20,556 nt of DNA from GCA-020344715 sp050115935 (GCA_050115935.1 JASFPO010000023.1:1-20556); one strand, 5' to 3'. Positions 6,661-14,763 are shown, numbered from the stretch's first letter. The notes: generated by a model from the sequence alone, not told the origin. Made by a program: numbers and translations.

Positions 6661-7707
6661 CTATCTGAAGTTTGCTGACCGTCGTGATGAGCACAGATCA
6701 CTTTTCTTTTCAAGAGCATTGTTTATGGCTTTTAAGGCGATGCCAGCACCATTGTCTGCTATCCTTGCAATGCCCCAGAGTATACTCCTCAAATGCGGCA
6801 ATTCAGGAAGCTCCTGTGCCAATCTGTCTCTTTCCAACTCGATGAAGGTTCTCATTTCCAAGATGCTGTTTGCGATCTTGATATCGCCAATGAAGAAGCT
6901 GTCAACAGATTTGAGGACCAAATCGTATGCCAAGTCGTTTAGATTGCTCATTCTTTCGATTACCGATTTTGGCAATCTGTCCATATAGTTTCGTAGCAGT
7001 TCAATCACTCTGCGTGCTATTTCTTCGGCATAATCAGCAATCAGCTCAAGATATCTTAACATCAATCCGAAGTACAGAATATGTAGGGGTTCCTTCAACC
7101 CTATATCTTGAGCTACTCTCTTTTTTCTCTGTGCAGAGATCAACAGTCTCATGGCAAGAAGAAACATGGTGTCGGCTTCATCTTCTCGATTTATGGCATC
7201 CTCTGCCAATGACTCATCGAGGCTCACGAGTGCTTGGATTGCTTCCTTCACAATAGTCAAGGAAATTATTGAAAGCCTTCGGAAGAGCATGTCTACGTTG
7301 AAGCTTCTAGGGTCAACAGAACATTGGAGTGTAATACGATCTGGGGTTTCCTCTACGATTCCAAATCCGATTAGTTTTCGCACTGTCTCCCTTACCTCTT
7401 TTATGTGCTCAGAACGTATCCTTTCAGAGGCTATTATCGAGATGATATCATGGCCAAGGATGTAGTTGCCTACGATTATACGTTCCAACATTTTTGGATC
7501 ATCACATAAGTCAGAGTTACATATGTACTCCTCAACGCCTTCCTTTGCCTCTAAAAGCTTGCTTGGAAAGAGTTTAAGTGATCCATCTTTCTCTGGCACT
7601 AGGAAAACTGTGTTTCCCCGCTTGAGATTCATTTCCTTGACCCAATCGCTAGGTAAGGAGACTGATAATGTTGAGTAGCCAACCTTCTGTAGCTTTCTAC
7701 TTTCCAT
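6661..7707 (-). CDS. AbrB-PhoU fusion, phosphate-uptake regulator family
   Basis: This is a 348-residue protein. Residues 1-48 form a SpoVT/AbrB-type domain (KLQKVGYSTLSVSLPSDWVK then LKRGNTVFLV). Two PhoU helical domains follow, near residues 140-240 and 250-340. The first has the acidic metal-binding pattern INREDEADTMF. This architecture is typical of archaeal PhoU-like regulators, which usually sit near Pst phosphate transporters. No transporter lies in this window. A GTG at 7752 would extend the frame, but the TATA box (7729-7746) lies inside that extension. Initiation near 7712 makes the ATG at 7707 the real, nearly leaderless start. The gene is divergent from the HdrA operon. Confidence 0.88.
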   Translation of the reverse strand: MESRKLQKVGYSTLSVSLPSDWVKEMNLKRGNTVFLVPEKDGSLKLFPSKLLEAKEGVEEYICNSDLCDDPKMLERIIVGNYILGHDIISIIASERIRSEHIKEVRETVRKLIGFGIVEETPDRITLQCSVDPRSFNVDMLFRRLSIISLTIVKEAIQALVSLDESLAEDAINREDEADTMFLLAMRLLISAQRKKRVAQDIGLKEPLHILYFGLMLRYLELIADYAEEIARRVIELLRNYMDRLPKSVIERMSNLNDLAYDLVLKSVDSFFIGDIKIANSILEMRTFIELERDRLAQELPELPHLRSILWGIARIADNGAGIALKAINNALEKKSDLCSSRRSANFR

Positions 7708-7728
7708 ATGATCCCAGCTTGTGGAGTG

Positions 7729-7796
7729 CTTATAGTATTTATTAATAGGCACAATATAAACATTATGTATTTATCAAAGCGAGCTTATAATTATAC
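7729..7796. promoter_or_regulatory. Divergent promoters: PhoU-like gene and HdrA operon
   Basis: On the minus strand, attaataaatactataag (7729-7746) serves the PhoU-like gene. On the plus strand, AT-rich elements at 7755-7776 and cttataattatac at 7784-7796 are candidates for the GcvH-like/HdrA operon. An AGGAGGGG ribosome site follows at 7807-7814. The two promoters share only about 115 bases between start codons. Confidence 0.55.
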
Positions 7797-7822
7797 CTGC
7801 GTGAAAAGGAGGGGTGGTATAT

Positions 7823-8404
7823 ATGACCAAGAAATGGAAAGCTGTGAGAGTCCGGCAAGAGCTCGTCAAGAAGGTCGAGAAAGAGTTGGAGAAGAGCCAA
7901 TACCAAAGCCTATCCGAATTTGTCTCTGAAGCAATCCGACTTCGCATGCAGACACTGGCCAAAGAACGAGTGTCGAAATACCTAGAGCGAGACAGGAATA
8001 GCAGAATCACTCAGTTGCAGGCAAAACGATTCTACACGCCAAAACACATTTGGGTCTTTTCGACTCCTCAAGGAACAGTAAGGATCGGAATAACTGATTA
8101 TTTCCAGGGCCAACTCAAAGAAGTGGCAAATATCATCACCAGCAAAACCGGAGAAGAAGTTTCGAAAGATGAACCCTTCGGCGTAGTAGAAACATGGTGG
8201 TTCACGCATGACCTGTATTCACCAATAAACGGAAGAATAGTCTCTGTCAATGCAGCGGTCATCAACAACCCATTCTTACTGAACGCAGATCCCCACCAAT
8301 GGATAATAGAAGTCCAGCCTACACATGCAAACCTCCACTCATGGACCCACGGATTGCTGAGCTTAGGAGAGTACAAGAAACTAGTAACTAAGCTTGAAGA
8401 TTGA
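7823..8404 (+). CDS. Ribbon-helix-helix + GcvH-like fusion, no lipoyl lysine (1)
   Basis: This protein has 193 residues. Residues 4-45 form a ribbon-helix-helix DNA-binding domain (KWKAVRVRQELVKKVEKELE then SLSEFVSEAIRLRM). Residues 70-165 match the glycine-cleavage H protein: YTPKHIWVFS, VRIGITDYFQGQLKEV, DEPFGVVE, DLYSPINGRIVSVN, NPFLLNADP and WIIEV. In true H proteins the lipoyl Lys stands three residues after the conserved Glu (E-S-V-K). Here the segment is E123-T-W-W126, so Lys is replaced by Trp and lipoylation is impossible. The start is the ATG at 7823, behind a strong AGGAGGGG. It begins the HdrA operon. A DNA-binding sensor or scaffold with a non-lipoylated H fold is the best reading. 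Confidence 0.82.
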   Translation: MTKKWKAVRVRQELVKKVEKELEKSQYQSLSEFVSEAIRLRMQTLAKERVSKYLERDRNSRITQLQAKRFYTPKHIWVFSTPQGTVRIGITDYFQGQLKEVANIITSKTGEEVSKDEPFGVVETWWFTHDLYSPINGRIVSVNAAVINNPFLLNADPHQWIIEVQPTHANLHSWTHGLLSLGEYKKLVTKLED

Positions 8405-8442
8405 CTCCACAAAAGAAGCATCTTCCAAAGAAGGTGAAGAAC

Positions 8443-9054
8443 ATGGGCAAAGTGCGCAAGCCAAAATGGAAGGGTATACGCGTCAAACAAGAACTCGTCA
8501 CAGCAGCAAAGAGAACGCTTGAGACGAATCATTATCGCAGTCTCTCCGAATTCGTTTCTGAAGCAATACGATTGCGCCTGGATGAACTGAAGCAAATCCA
8601 CGAGAGAACGCTTGGGAAACAAGCTGAATCTCTAGTCATCCCAGAGCGACTGCTTTACACGTCCCATCACACGTGGGCAACGGTAACACCAGAAGGGAAC
8701 ACGAAAATAGGTTTGTCTTATTATGCCCAAAGCCACTTGAAGGGAATAGCTGGCATCCAAACCTATCCGATTGGGCACGAAGTGACAAAGGGAGAGCCTT
8801 TGGGAGTGATTGAGACGTGGATGTTCATGTTTGATCTTTACTCTCCTGTTAGTGGCAAAATCGTCAGAATTAATGAAGTCATCCAAGACGAGCCTTTCAG
8901 AATCAACGAAGATCCATGTGAGTTAATCTGGATTGTAGAGGTCAAGCCCAACAATCTTGTCACTCTGGAAGAAGAGTTAAGAGATCTGATGAGACTGTCT
9001 CAATATAAAATGTGGGTAAGTAAAACAGCTCGACCACGCATCCTAAGCATCTAA
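8443..9054 (+). CDS. Ribbon-helix-helix + GcvH-like fusion, no lipoyl lysine (2)
   Basis: This 203-residue paralogue of the preceding gene is clearly a tandem duplicate. The ribbon-helix-helix domain is KWKGIRVKQELVTAAKRTLE then SLSEFVSEAIRLRL. The H-protein part is LYTSHHTWATVTPEGNTKIG, LSYYAQSHLKGIAG, GEPLGVIE, DLYSPVSGKIVRIN and RINEDP. The lipoyl site reads E124-T-W-M127, so Met replaces Lys. The ATG at 8443 follows a GGTGA site. A TTG at 8401 overlapping the previous stop is possible but adds 14 basic residues. The GcvH fold is retained better than the DNA linker. The T run at 9060-9065 right after it could partly end transcription before the flavoprotein gene. Confidence 0.82.
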   Translation: MGKVRKPKWKGIRVKQELVTAAKRTLETNHYRSLSEFVSEAIRLRLDELKQIHERTLGKQAESLVIPERLLYTSHHTWATVTPEGNTKIGLSYYAQSHLKGIAGIQTYPIGHEVTKGEPLGVIETWMFMFDLYSPVSGKIVRINEVIQDEPFRINEDPCELIWIVEVKPNNLVTLEEELRDLMRLSQYKMWVSKTARPRILSI

Positions 9055-9063
9055 CTAGCTTTT

Positions 9064-10449
9064 TTGGAAATCGCTATACTTGACAAGAACAAGGGGTGCT
9101 CCAAAGAAATGACTGCCGTTACCTGCACTTTTAAGAACAAACGCAAACTTCCTCCATGTCGTGCCGCGTGTCCAGCAGATGTAAATGTTCAGGGATATGT
9201 GGCTCTACTTCAACAAGGCAGATTCAAAGAAGCAGTGGAACTTGTAAGGAAGAGCATTCCCTTTCCAGCAGTTTGCGGCAGAGTATGCTATTGCCCGTGC
9301 GAAGACGCGTGTTCAAGAAAGAACATCGATCAGCCTGTAAGTATCCGCGCTCTAAAATGGCTTATAGCAGACATTGAGCGTGAACAAGGACGAGTCAAAC
9401 CAGAACCTGTAGCCAAGACACATAGCGAGAAAGTTGCCATAATTGGAGCGGGACCAGCAGGTCTAAGTGCAGCGTACGAATTAGCAAAGCTAGGCTATCC
9501 AGTTACAGTTTTTGACGCCATGTCTGAACCTGGCGGCACGATGCGATACTTTATTCCAGATTCGCGCCTACGTAAAGACGTTGTAGCCAATGAAATAGCC
9601 TACATCCATGATGTTGGCGTGGAGATTAGAATGGGTCTGATTTTCGGCGAAGATCTGACAATTGATAGTCTCCGAGATGACGGATATGAAGCCATGTTCT
9701 TGGCAATGGGAGTGCAGAAAGTTTGGAGTAGAAAACTAAAGAGACAGAATGCGTTACCTTTACCCTCTATTCTTTTGAAGGTAGAAAGCGGCGAAGCCCT
9801 CACAGAATTGTCCACTATATCAGTTGATCCACTAACCTTGGAAACTCGAATCCCAGGTGTTTTTGCTGGGGGTGACGTTGTCACTGGAAAAGCCTCGGGT
9901 ATTGTTTATGCGATAGGAGCAGGGAAACGAGCGGCTATATCGATTCATCGTTATCTGAATAGACAGGATTTGAGAACTGGTAGAAAAGAGGAGATTGACG
10001 AGATAACTTGGGTCAAGGATTGGGAAAGAATAGCGAAGAAGCCAAGAAGACACACTAGTCCACGTGCGGATGTTGCGAAACAGAGAGTAAGCTTTGAGGA
10101 AGCTGAAGAGCATCTAGCGAAAATCAAGGAAGCTGCCATATTTGAAGCCCGCAGGTGTCTTGAATGTGGCCCATGTAGTGAATGTCTCGGAAGCGAGGGG
10201 TTGTGTGAAGCTGACAAGGCAGTAGTTGACGAGGCTTTGTGTATTGGCTGCAACGTTTGCGTGACAATTTGCCCCTTTGACGCTGTGAACAAGAATGAGA
10301 AGGGAGTTGCCAAGGTGAGGGTGAATTTGTGTAAAGGCTGTGGGGCTTGCACTGCGAGTTGTCCTGAACAAGCGATAACCATGAGGCTATTTTCAGATGC
10401 TAAAATCATGAGGAAGGTTGTGGCATCTTTGAGGGGAGACTTAACATGA
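9064..10449 (+). CDS. GltD-like Fe-S flavoprotein lacking the NAD(P)H domain
   Basis: This protein has 461 residues. The N-terminus is the Fer4_20 domain of GltD/NfnB-type proteins (PPCRAACPADVNVQGYV, VCGRVCYCPCEDAC). An FAD-binding Rossmann motif lies at residues 124-150 (VAIIGAGPAGLSAAYELAKL) and the closing FAD motif GVFAGGDVVTG at 265-275. The C-terminus has a Cys-rich patch (CLECGPCSECLG) and two ferredoxin clusters (CIGCNVCVTICP, CKGCGACTASCP). Between MFLAMGV (216) and ISVDPLTLETRIPG (252) only about 35 residues remain, where relatives carry some 150 residues with a second GxGxxA NAD(P)H site. The TTG at 9064 follows ten bases after the previous stop; the ATG at 9109 is an alternative. 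It overlaps the next gene by four bases. Confidence 0.85.
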   Translation: MEIAILDKNKGCSKEMTAVTCTFKNKRKLPPCRAACPADVNVQGYVALLQQGRFKEAVELVRKSIPFPAVCGRVCYCPCEDACSRKNIDQPVSIRALKWLIADIEREQGRVKPEPVAKTHSEKVAIIGAGPAGLSAAYELAKLGYPVTVFDAMSEPGGTMRYFIPDSRLRKDVVANEIAYIHDVGVEIRMGLIFGEDLTIDSLRDDGYEAMFLAMGVQKVWSRKLKRQNALPLPSILLKVESGEALTELSTISVDPLTLETRIPGVFAGGDVVTGKASGIVYAIGAGKRAAISIHRYLNRQDLRTGRKEEIDEITWVKDWERIAKKPRRHTSPRADVAKQRVSFEEAEEHLAKIKEAAIFEARRCLECGPCSECLGSEGLCEADKAVVDEALCIGCNVCVTICPFDAVNKNEKGVAKVRVNLCKGCGACTASCPEQAITMRLFSDAKIMRKVVASLRGDLT

Positions 10450-11219
10450 TGTTCAAACCTAAAATCATTGCCTTTGTATGTACATGGAGTTTATCTGCAG
10501 GAATGGGCATTGTGGATCATCCCAAAGTGCGTGGTTGCCCAAAAGTACGCATCGTACGAGTAATGTGTGTCGGGGAAATTAGCCCGACTATCATAATGGA
10601 GACCTTTGCCAAGGGTGCTGACGGCGTCTTAGTAGTTGGCTGCCACCCACCTGATTGCCACTTCATTAGAGGAAACCTTCTAGCCGAACGAAGAATCGAA
10701 ATACTGAAGGAACTCATATCGTTAACTGGCCTTGAACCAGTGCGCCTTCAGCTGAACTGGGCTTTTCCGACCGAAAATGAGCACTTCGTAAAATTGATTG
10801 ATGATTTTAGAAATCGACTGAGAGTGCTGGGGCCTTCTCCTTTGGCCAGAAAGAGACCAGATACCAACATACTCATAAACATCAAAGCAGCCAAAATGGC
10901 AGCAGAGGATTTTAGGATCAGAGATTTAATTGGCAAAGAAAAGAATCTGACTGAAAAGGAGAACCGGTTCAAGGAGAAAATGTCACACGAAGAATTTTAC
11001 GCCTTATTGCGTGAAGCTATTAAAGTCGAATTCACTCGACAAAAGATTCGTCTTCTGACCAAAGAGAGACCGATGTCTGTCAGTGAAATAGCAGCGCTCA
11101 TCAACATGAAAACTTCACTAGTGCTTCGCCACATCGTGAATATGCGTAGGAAGGGAATGATAACCCTAGACCACGTGGAAAAAACGACACCGATCTTCAA
11201 AGCACTGGAGGTCAGATAG
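10446..11219 (+). CDS. MvhD-like Fe-S protein fused to a winged helix
   Basis: This is a 257-residue protein. Residues 5-135 match the MvhD/FlpD family (hydrogenase delta subunit, [2Fe-2S]): FVCTWSLSAGMG, RIVRVMCVG, GADGVLVVGCHPPDCHFIRG and the LGPSPL ending. The canonical CxxC near the start is C12-T-W-S15, so one Cys is lost; an extra C31 might replace it. C41, C66 and C71 remain. Residues 185-257 form a winged helix (RPMSVSEIAALINMKTSLVL, then RHIVNMRRKGMITLDHV). A charged helical linker joins the parts. MvhD normally carries electrons between a hydrogenase or formate dehydrogenase and HdrA. The fusion suggests a DNA-binding redox sensor. Translation is coupled by ATGA overlap. Confidence 0.83.
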   Translation: MMFKPKIIAFVCTWSLSAGMGIVDHPKVRGCPKVRIVRVMCVGEISPTIIMETFAKGADGVLVVGCHPPDCHFIRGNLLAERRIEILKELISLTGLEPVRLQLNWAFPTENEHFVKLIDDFRNRLRVLGPSPLARKRPDTNILINIKAAKMAAEDFRIRDLIGKEKNLTEKENRFKEKMSHEEFYALLREAIKVEFTRQKIRLLTKERPMSVSEIAALINMKTSLVLRHIVNMRRKGMITLDHVEKTTPIFKALEVR

Positions 11220-14200
11220 ATGGCTCAGAAAAAGGTTGGAGCCGTTCTTGTTGTTGGAGGTGGAGTCGCTGGGATCCAAGCAGCTCTAGACCTTGCTGAA
11301 TCAGGTTTCAGGGTTTACTTAGTTGATCAGTCCCCAAGTATAGGTGGCGTAATGGCTCAGCTTGATAAGACATTTCCAACAAACGATTGCGCAATGTGCA
11401 TCTTGGCACCTAAGCTCGTGGCTACCGGAAGACATCCAAACATAACTTTGATAACAAATGGAGAAATCACGGGCTTGAATGGCAAGGCTGGAAACTTCAA
11501 AGCAAGGGTTCGAAAAAGAAGTCGCTACATAAACGAAGAAAAGTGCAATGGGTGTGGGCTATGCGCACAGAAATGTCCGGTAGAAGCTGTTGACACATTC
11601 AACGCTGGGTTAGGCGATAGAAGTGCCATCTATGTTGAATATCCCCAAGCGGTTCCTTTGAAGTTCATGATAGATCGCGGAAAATGTATAGCATGTGGAA
11701 CCTGCCAAGAAATCTGCAAAGCCAAGGCAGTTGAATATGACCAACAAGACAGTGAAGCAACTCTTAAGGTAGGCTCTGTTATTCTTTCGCCTGGATTCGA
11801 ACCATTTGATGCAAGACTGAAAAGCGAATATGGCTATGGACGATTTCCAAACGTTGTGACAAGCATAGAATTTGAACGCATTCTGAGCGCTTCAGGGCCC
11901 TACGGTGGACTTGTTTTGAGGCCTTCAGACGGTGAAATTCCAAGAAGAATAGCCTTCATTCAGTGTGTTGGGTCAAGAGATGCCAAAGTGGGAAACAACT
12001 ACTGCTCTGCTGCATGCTGCATGTATGGCATGAAAGAGGCTATCATAGCTAAAGAACACGTGCCAATAAAACTGGATTGCACAATATTCTTCATGGACGT
12101 ACGCTCCTATGGAAAAGAGTTTGACGCTTATTATGAACGCGCCAAAGAGGAATACAGCATAAGGTTCGTAAGATCACGAATTGCGAGCGTCATAGAAGAT
12201 CCGTCAACGAATAACCTCCATGTGCACCATGCGGAAAATGAAGAGCCTAAGAACGAAGAATTCGACATGGTGGTTTTGTCGATTGGAATGCAACCTCCCA
12301 AAAGCGCGGAAAAACTGGCCAAGGTCTTTGGAATAGAACTCAATGGATACAGATTCTGCAAAACAAATACCTTTTCACCTGTGGAAACGTCAAAACCAGG
12401 TATATTCGTTTGTGGAGCATTCTGCTCTCCAAAAGATATTCCAGAGAGTGTGGCACAAGCCAGCGGGGCAGCGGCGAGAGCAGCTAGCCTTATCTCTTCT
12501 GAGAGAGGAACACTCACAACTGCAAAAGAGTACCCTCCCGAGAGAGACATATCAGGTGAAGAGCCCCGACTTGGAGTTTTCGTTTGCTATTGTGGCGTAA
12601 ACATCGGTGGCGTCATCAACGTGCCAGAAGTTGTAGAGTATATCAAGACACTGCCGAATGTTGTTTATGCGGAACACAATCTATATACCTGCTCACAAGA
12701 CACACAAAAGAGAATACGAGAAATAATCGAAGAACACAACCTAAACCGTGTGGTTGTGGCATCATGCACCCCTAGAACTCATGAACCACTTTTCAGAGAA
12801 ACTATCCGAGAAGCTGGGCTCAACATCTACCTCTTTGAGATGGCAAACATTCGTGACCAGTGTAGCTGGGTGCACATGCACGAACCTAAGGAAGCAACTG
12901 AGAAGGCAAAAGACCTTGTTAGATCAATAGTCGCCAAAGCTCGCTTGTTGAAACCTCTCAAAAAGCCCACGGTTGATGTTACGCCCACTGGTTTGGTGAT
13001 TGGGGGAGGTCTGTCTGGAATGACCGCTGCCTTAGAATTGGCAAAACAAGACTTTGAGGTTCACTTGGTGGAAAAGGAGAAAGAACTGGGAGGTCATCTA
13101 CGCCACATACATTTTCTTCTTGGATCCAATAACCCGCAAGAGCGGATGAAATCAATAATAAGAGAAGTCGAAGAAAAAGAGAGAATTCATGTTTACCTGA
13201 ACTCTGAAATCTCTGAAGTTGAAGGATACATTGGGAATTTCACGACGACTTTAAACTGTAATGGAGAGAGAAAGGAGTTAAAACATGGCATTATACTAGT
13301 GGCCACCGGAGCGATGGAATATAAGCCAACTGAGTATCTCTATGGCGTCGACAAACGCGTGTTAACTCAGCATGAGTTAGAGGAGAAGCTGTGCAATGGA
13401 CGACTCAACGCTAAAACACTGGTGATGATTCAATGTGTCGGGTCCAGAGAAGAGAAACATCCATACTGCTCACGAATATGTTGCTCTCAAGCCATAAAGA
13501 ATTCTTTGAAGATCAAGGAGTCTAATCCTGAAACAGATGTCTACATCCTTTACAAAGACATGAGAACCTATGGATTCATAGAGGATTACTATCGTGAGGC
13601 AGCAAGCAAAGGAGTTTTGTTCATACGCTACGATGACGAGAAAAAGCCTAGGGTTATTCGAGAAGATGGAAGACTCAAAGTGACGGTGTGGGAGCCAGTC
13701 ATCAAAACGTGGGTTCTTATTGAGGCTGACCTCTTGACTCTGAGTACAGCCACTATTCCAAACCCAGACAATGAGCATATAGCAAAGATGTTGAAAGTTC
13801 CCCTAAGCAAAGACGGTTTCTTCCTGGAAGCTCATATGAAGCTCCGTCCTGTTGACTTCGCAACGGATGGTATATTTCTTTGTGGATTGGCTCACTGGCC
13901 GAAACCTATTGAGGAGAGTGTTTCGCAGGCATGCGCTGCCGCGGCTCGCGCGATCACGGTTTTGTCAAAAGAGGCATTGGAAGTGGAGGGAGCTATAGCA
14001 AGCGTTAACGAAGAACTTTGCAGCGGATGCGAATTCTGCGAGCCTGTTTGTGAGTATGGCGCCATCAAAATGAAAGAAGTTGATGGAAAGCTAAGGTCAC
14101 ATGTTATTGAAGCTCTGTGTAAGGGCTGTGGTGTTTGCGGTTCCACCTGTCCTTCAGGAGCCATAACCATGCTTCATTTCACAGATGAACAAATTTTTGC

Positions 14201-14234
14201 TCAGATTAGGGCGGTTCTAAAGAAGGAAGATTGA
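11220..14234 (+). CDS. hdrA: Double HdrA-like electron-transfer flavoprotein
   Basis: The 1004 residues hold two HdrA modules in tandem. Module 1 (1-430) has an FAD site (VLVVGGGVAGIQAALDLAES), TNDCAMCILAPK, two ferredoxin clusters (CNGCGLCAQKCP at 109, CIACGTCQEICK at 156) and the HdrA-specific QCVGSRD...YCSAACC cluster (249-267). Module 2 (445-1004) has the canonical HdrA N-terminus (VCYCGVNIGGVI, ASCTPRTHEP), an FAD site (GLVIGGGLSGMTAALELA), QCVGSRE...YCSRICC (739-755) and two C-terminal clusters (CSGCEFCEPVCE, CKGCGVCGSTCP). HdrA is the flavin-bifurcating hub that passes electrons between MvhD and HdrBC. Large double forms occur in anaerobic archaea and sulfate reducers. It starts directly after the previous stop. 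HdrB and HdrC are absent here. Confidence 0.92.
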   Translation: MAQKKVGAVLVVGGGVAGIQAALDLAESGFRVYLVDQSPSIGGVMAQLDKTFPTNDCAMCILAPKLVATGRHPNITLITNGEITGLNGKAGNFKARVRKRSRYINEEKCNGCGLCAQKCPVEAVDTFNAGLGDRSAIYVEYPQAVPLKFMIDRGKCIACGTCQEICKAKAVEYDQQDSEATLKVGSVILSPGFEPFDARLKSEYGYGRFPNVVTSIEFERILSASGPYGGLVLRPSDGEIPRRIAFIQCVGSRDAKVGNNYCSAACCMYGMKEAIIAKEHVPIKLDCTIFFMDVRSYGKEFDAYYERAKEEYSIRFVRSRIASVIEDPSTNNLHVHHAENEEPKNEEFDMVVLSIGMQPPKSAEKLAKVFGIELNGYRFCKTNTFSPVETSKPGIFVCGAFCSPKDIPESVAQASGAAARAASLISSERGTLTTAKEYPPERDISGEEPRLGVFVCYCGVNIGGVINVPEVVEYIKTLPNVVYAEHNLYTCSQDTQKRIREIIEEHNLNRVVVASCTPRTHEPLFRETIREAGLNIYLFEMANIRDQCSWVHMHEPKEATEKAKDLVRSIVAKARLLKPLKKPTVDVTPTGLVIGGGLSGMTAALELAKQDFEVHLVEKEKELGGHLRHIHFLLGSNNPQERMKSIIREVEEKERIHVYLNSEISEVEGYIGNFTTTLNCNGERKELKHGIILVATGAMEYKPTEYLYGVDKRVLTQHELEEKLCNGRLNAKTLVMIQCVGSREEKHPYCSRICCSQAIKNSLKIKESNPETDVYILYKDMRTYGFIEDYYREAASKGVLFIRYDDEKKPRVIREDGRLKVTVWEPVIKTWVLIEADLLTLSTATIPNPDNEHIAKMLKVPLSKDGFFLEAHMKLRPVDFATDGIFLCGLAHWPKPIEESVSQACAAAARAITVLSKEALEVEGAIASVNEELCSGCEFCEPVCEYGAIKMKEVDGKLRSHVIEALCKGCGVCGSTCPSGAITMLHFTDEQIFAQIRAVLKKED

Positions 14235-14235
14235 T

Positions 14236-14676
14236 ATGCTTAAGTCGGAATTTAGACCAAGAATCGTGGGTTTCCTCTGCAATTGGTGCTCTTATGCAGG
14301 GGCTGATCTAGCAGGTGTCAGCCGGGTTCAATATCCCCCAACCATCAGAGTTGTGAGGGTGATGTGTAGTGGAAGAGTTGATCCAGCTTTCATTCTTGAA
14401 GCCTTCAGAGGCGGAGCAGATGGAGTTCTCGTCGCTGGTTGCCATCCTGGCGACTGTCACTACCTTACGGGAAACAACAAGGCGCACAATAGAGTTCTGC
14501 TGTTGAAAAATGTCTTGGAACAGCTCGGTCTTGAGCCTGAGCGGCTGAGGCTGGAGTGGGTCTCCGCTTCTGAGGGAGACCGTTTTGCCTCAATCGTTAA
14601 GGACATGACCGAGGAGATAAGGAAGCTTGGCCCGAGTCCATTAGGGAATAGAGATCATTTTGATGTCAGGAAATGA
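14236..14676 (+). CDS. mvhD: MvhD/FlpD-type [2Fe-2S] electron-transfer protein
   Basis: This 146-residue protein is a canonical delta subunit: GFLCNWCSYAGADLAGVSRV, RVVRVMCSGRVDP, GADGVLVAGCHPGDCHYLTG and LGPSPLG. All five cysteines (15, 18, 44, 69, 74) are present, unlike the winged-helix fusion two genes upstream. In methanogens MvhD docks on the C-terminal ferredoxin domain of HdrA and delivers electrons from hydrogenase. Here it follows the double HdrA by one base and is surely co-transcribed. The electron donor is not in the window. It is the last gene of the operon; a 140-base gap and a new TATA box follow. Confidence 0.93.
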   Translation: MLKSEFRPRIVGFLCNWCSYAGADLAGVSRVQYPPTIRVVRVMCSGRVDPAFILEAFRGGADGVLVAGCHPGDCHYLTGNNKAHNRVLLLKNVLEQLGLEPERLRLEWVSASEGDRFASIVKDMTEEIRKLGPSPLGNRDHFDVRK

Positions 14677-14763
14677 GCGAGTCAAAGAGAAGTTGCGCGG
14701 TGAAACGGAAGGATGAAGAAGCACAAGCTAACTGAGCATGTTGTCCAAGCACCGATTAGGAGA

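Noticed and set aside
14674..14736. A 20-codon ORF overlapping the mvhD stop by ATGA.
   Set aside because: It is too short, has no properly spaced ribosome site, and its composition is unremarkable.
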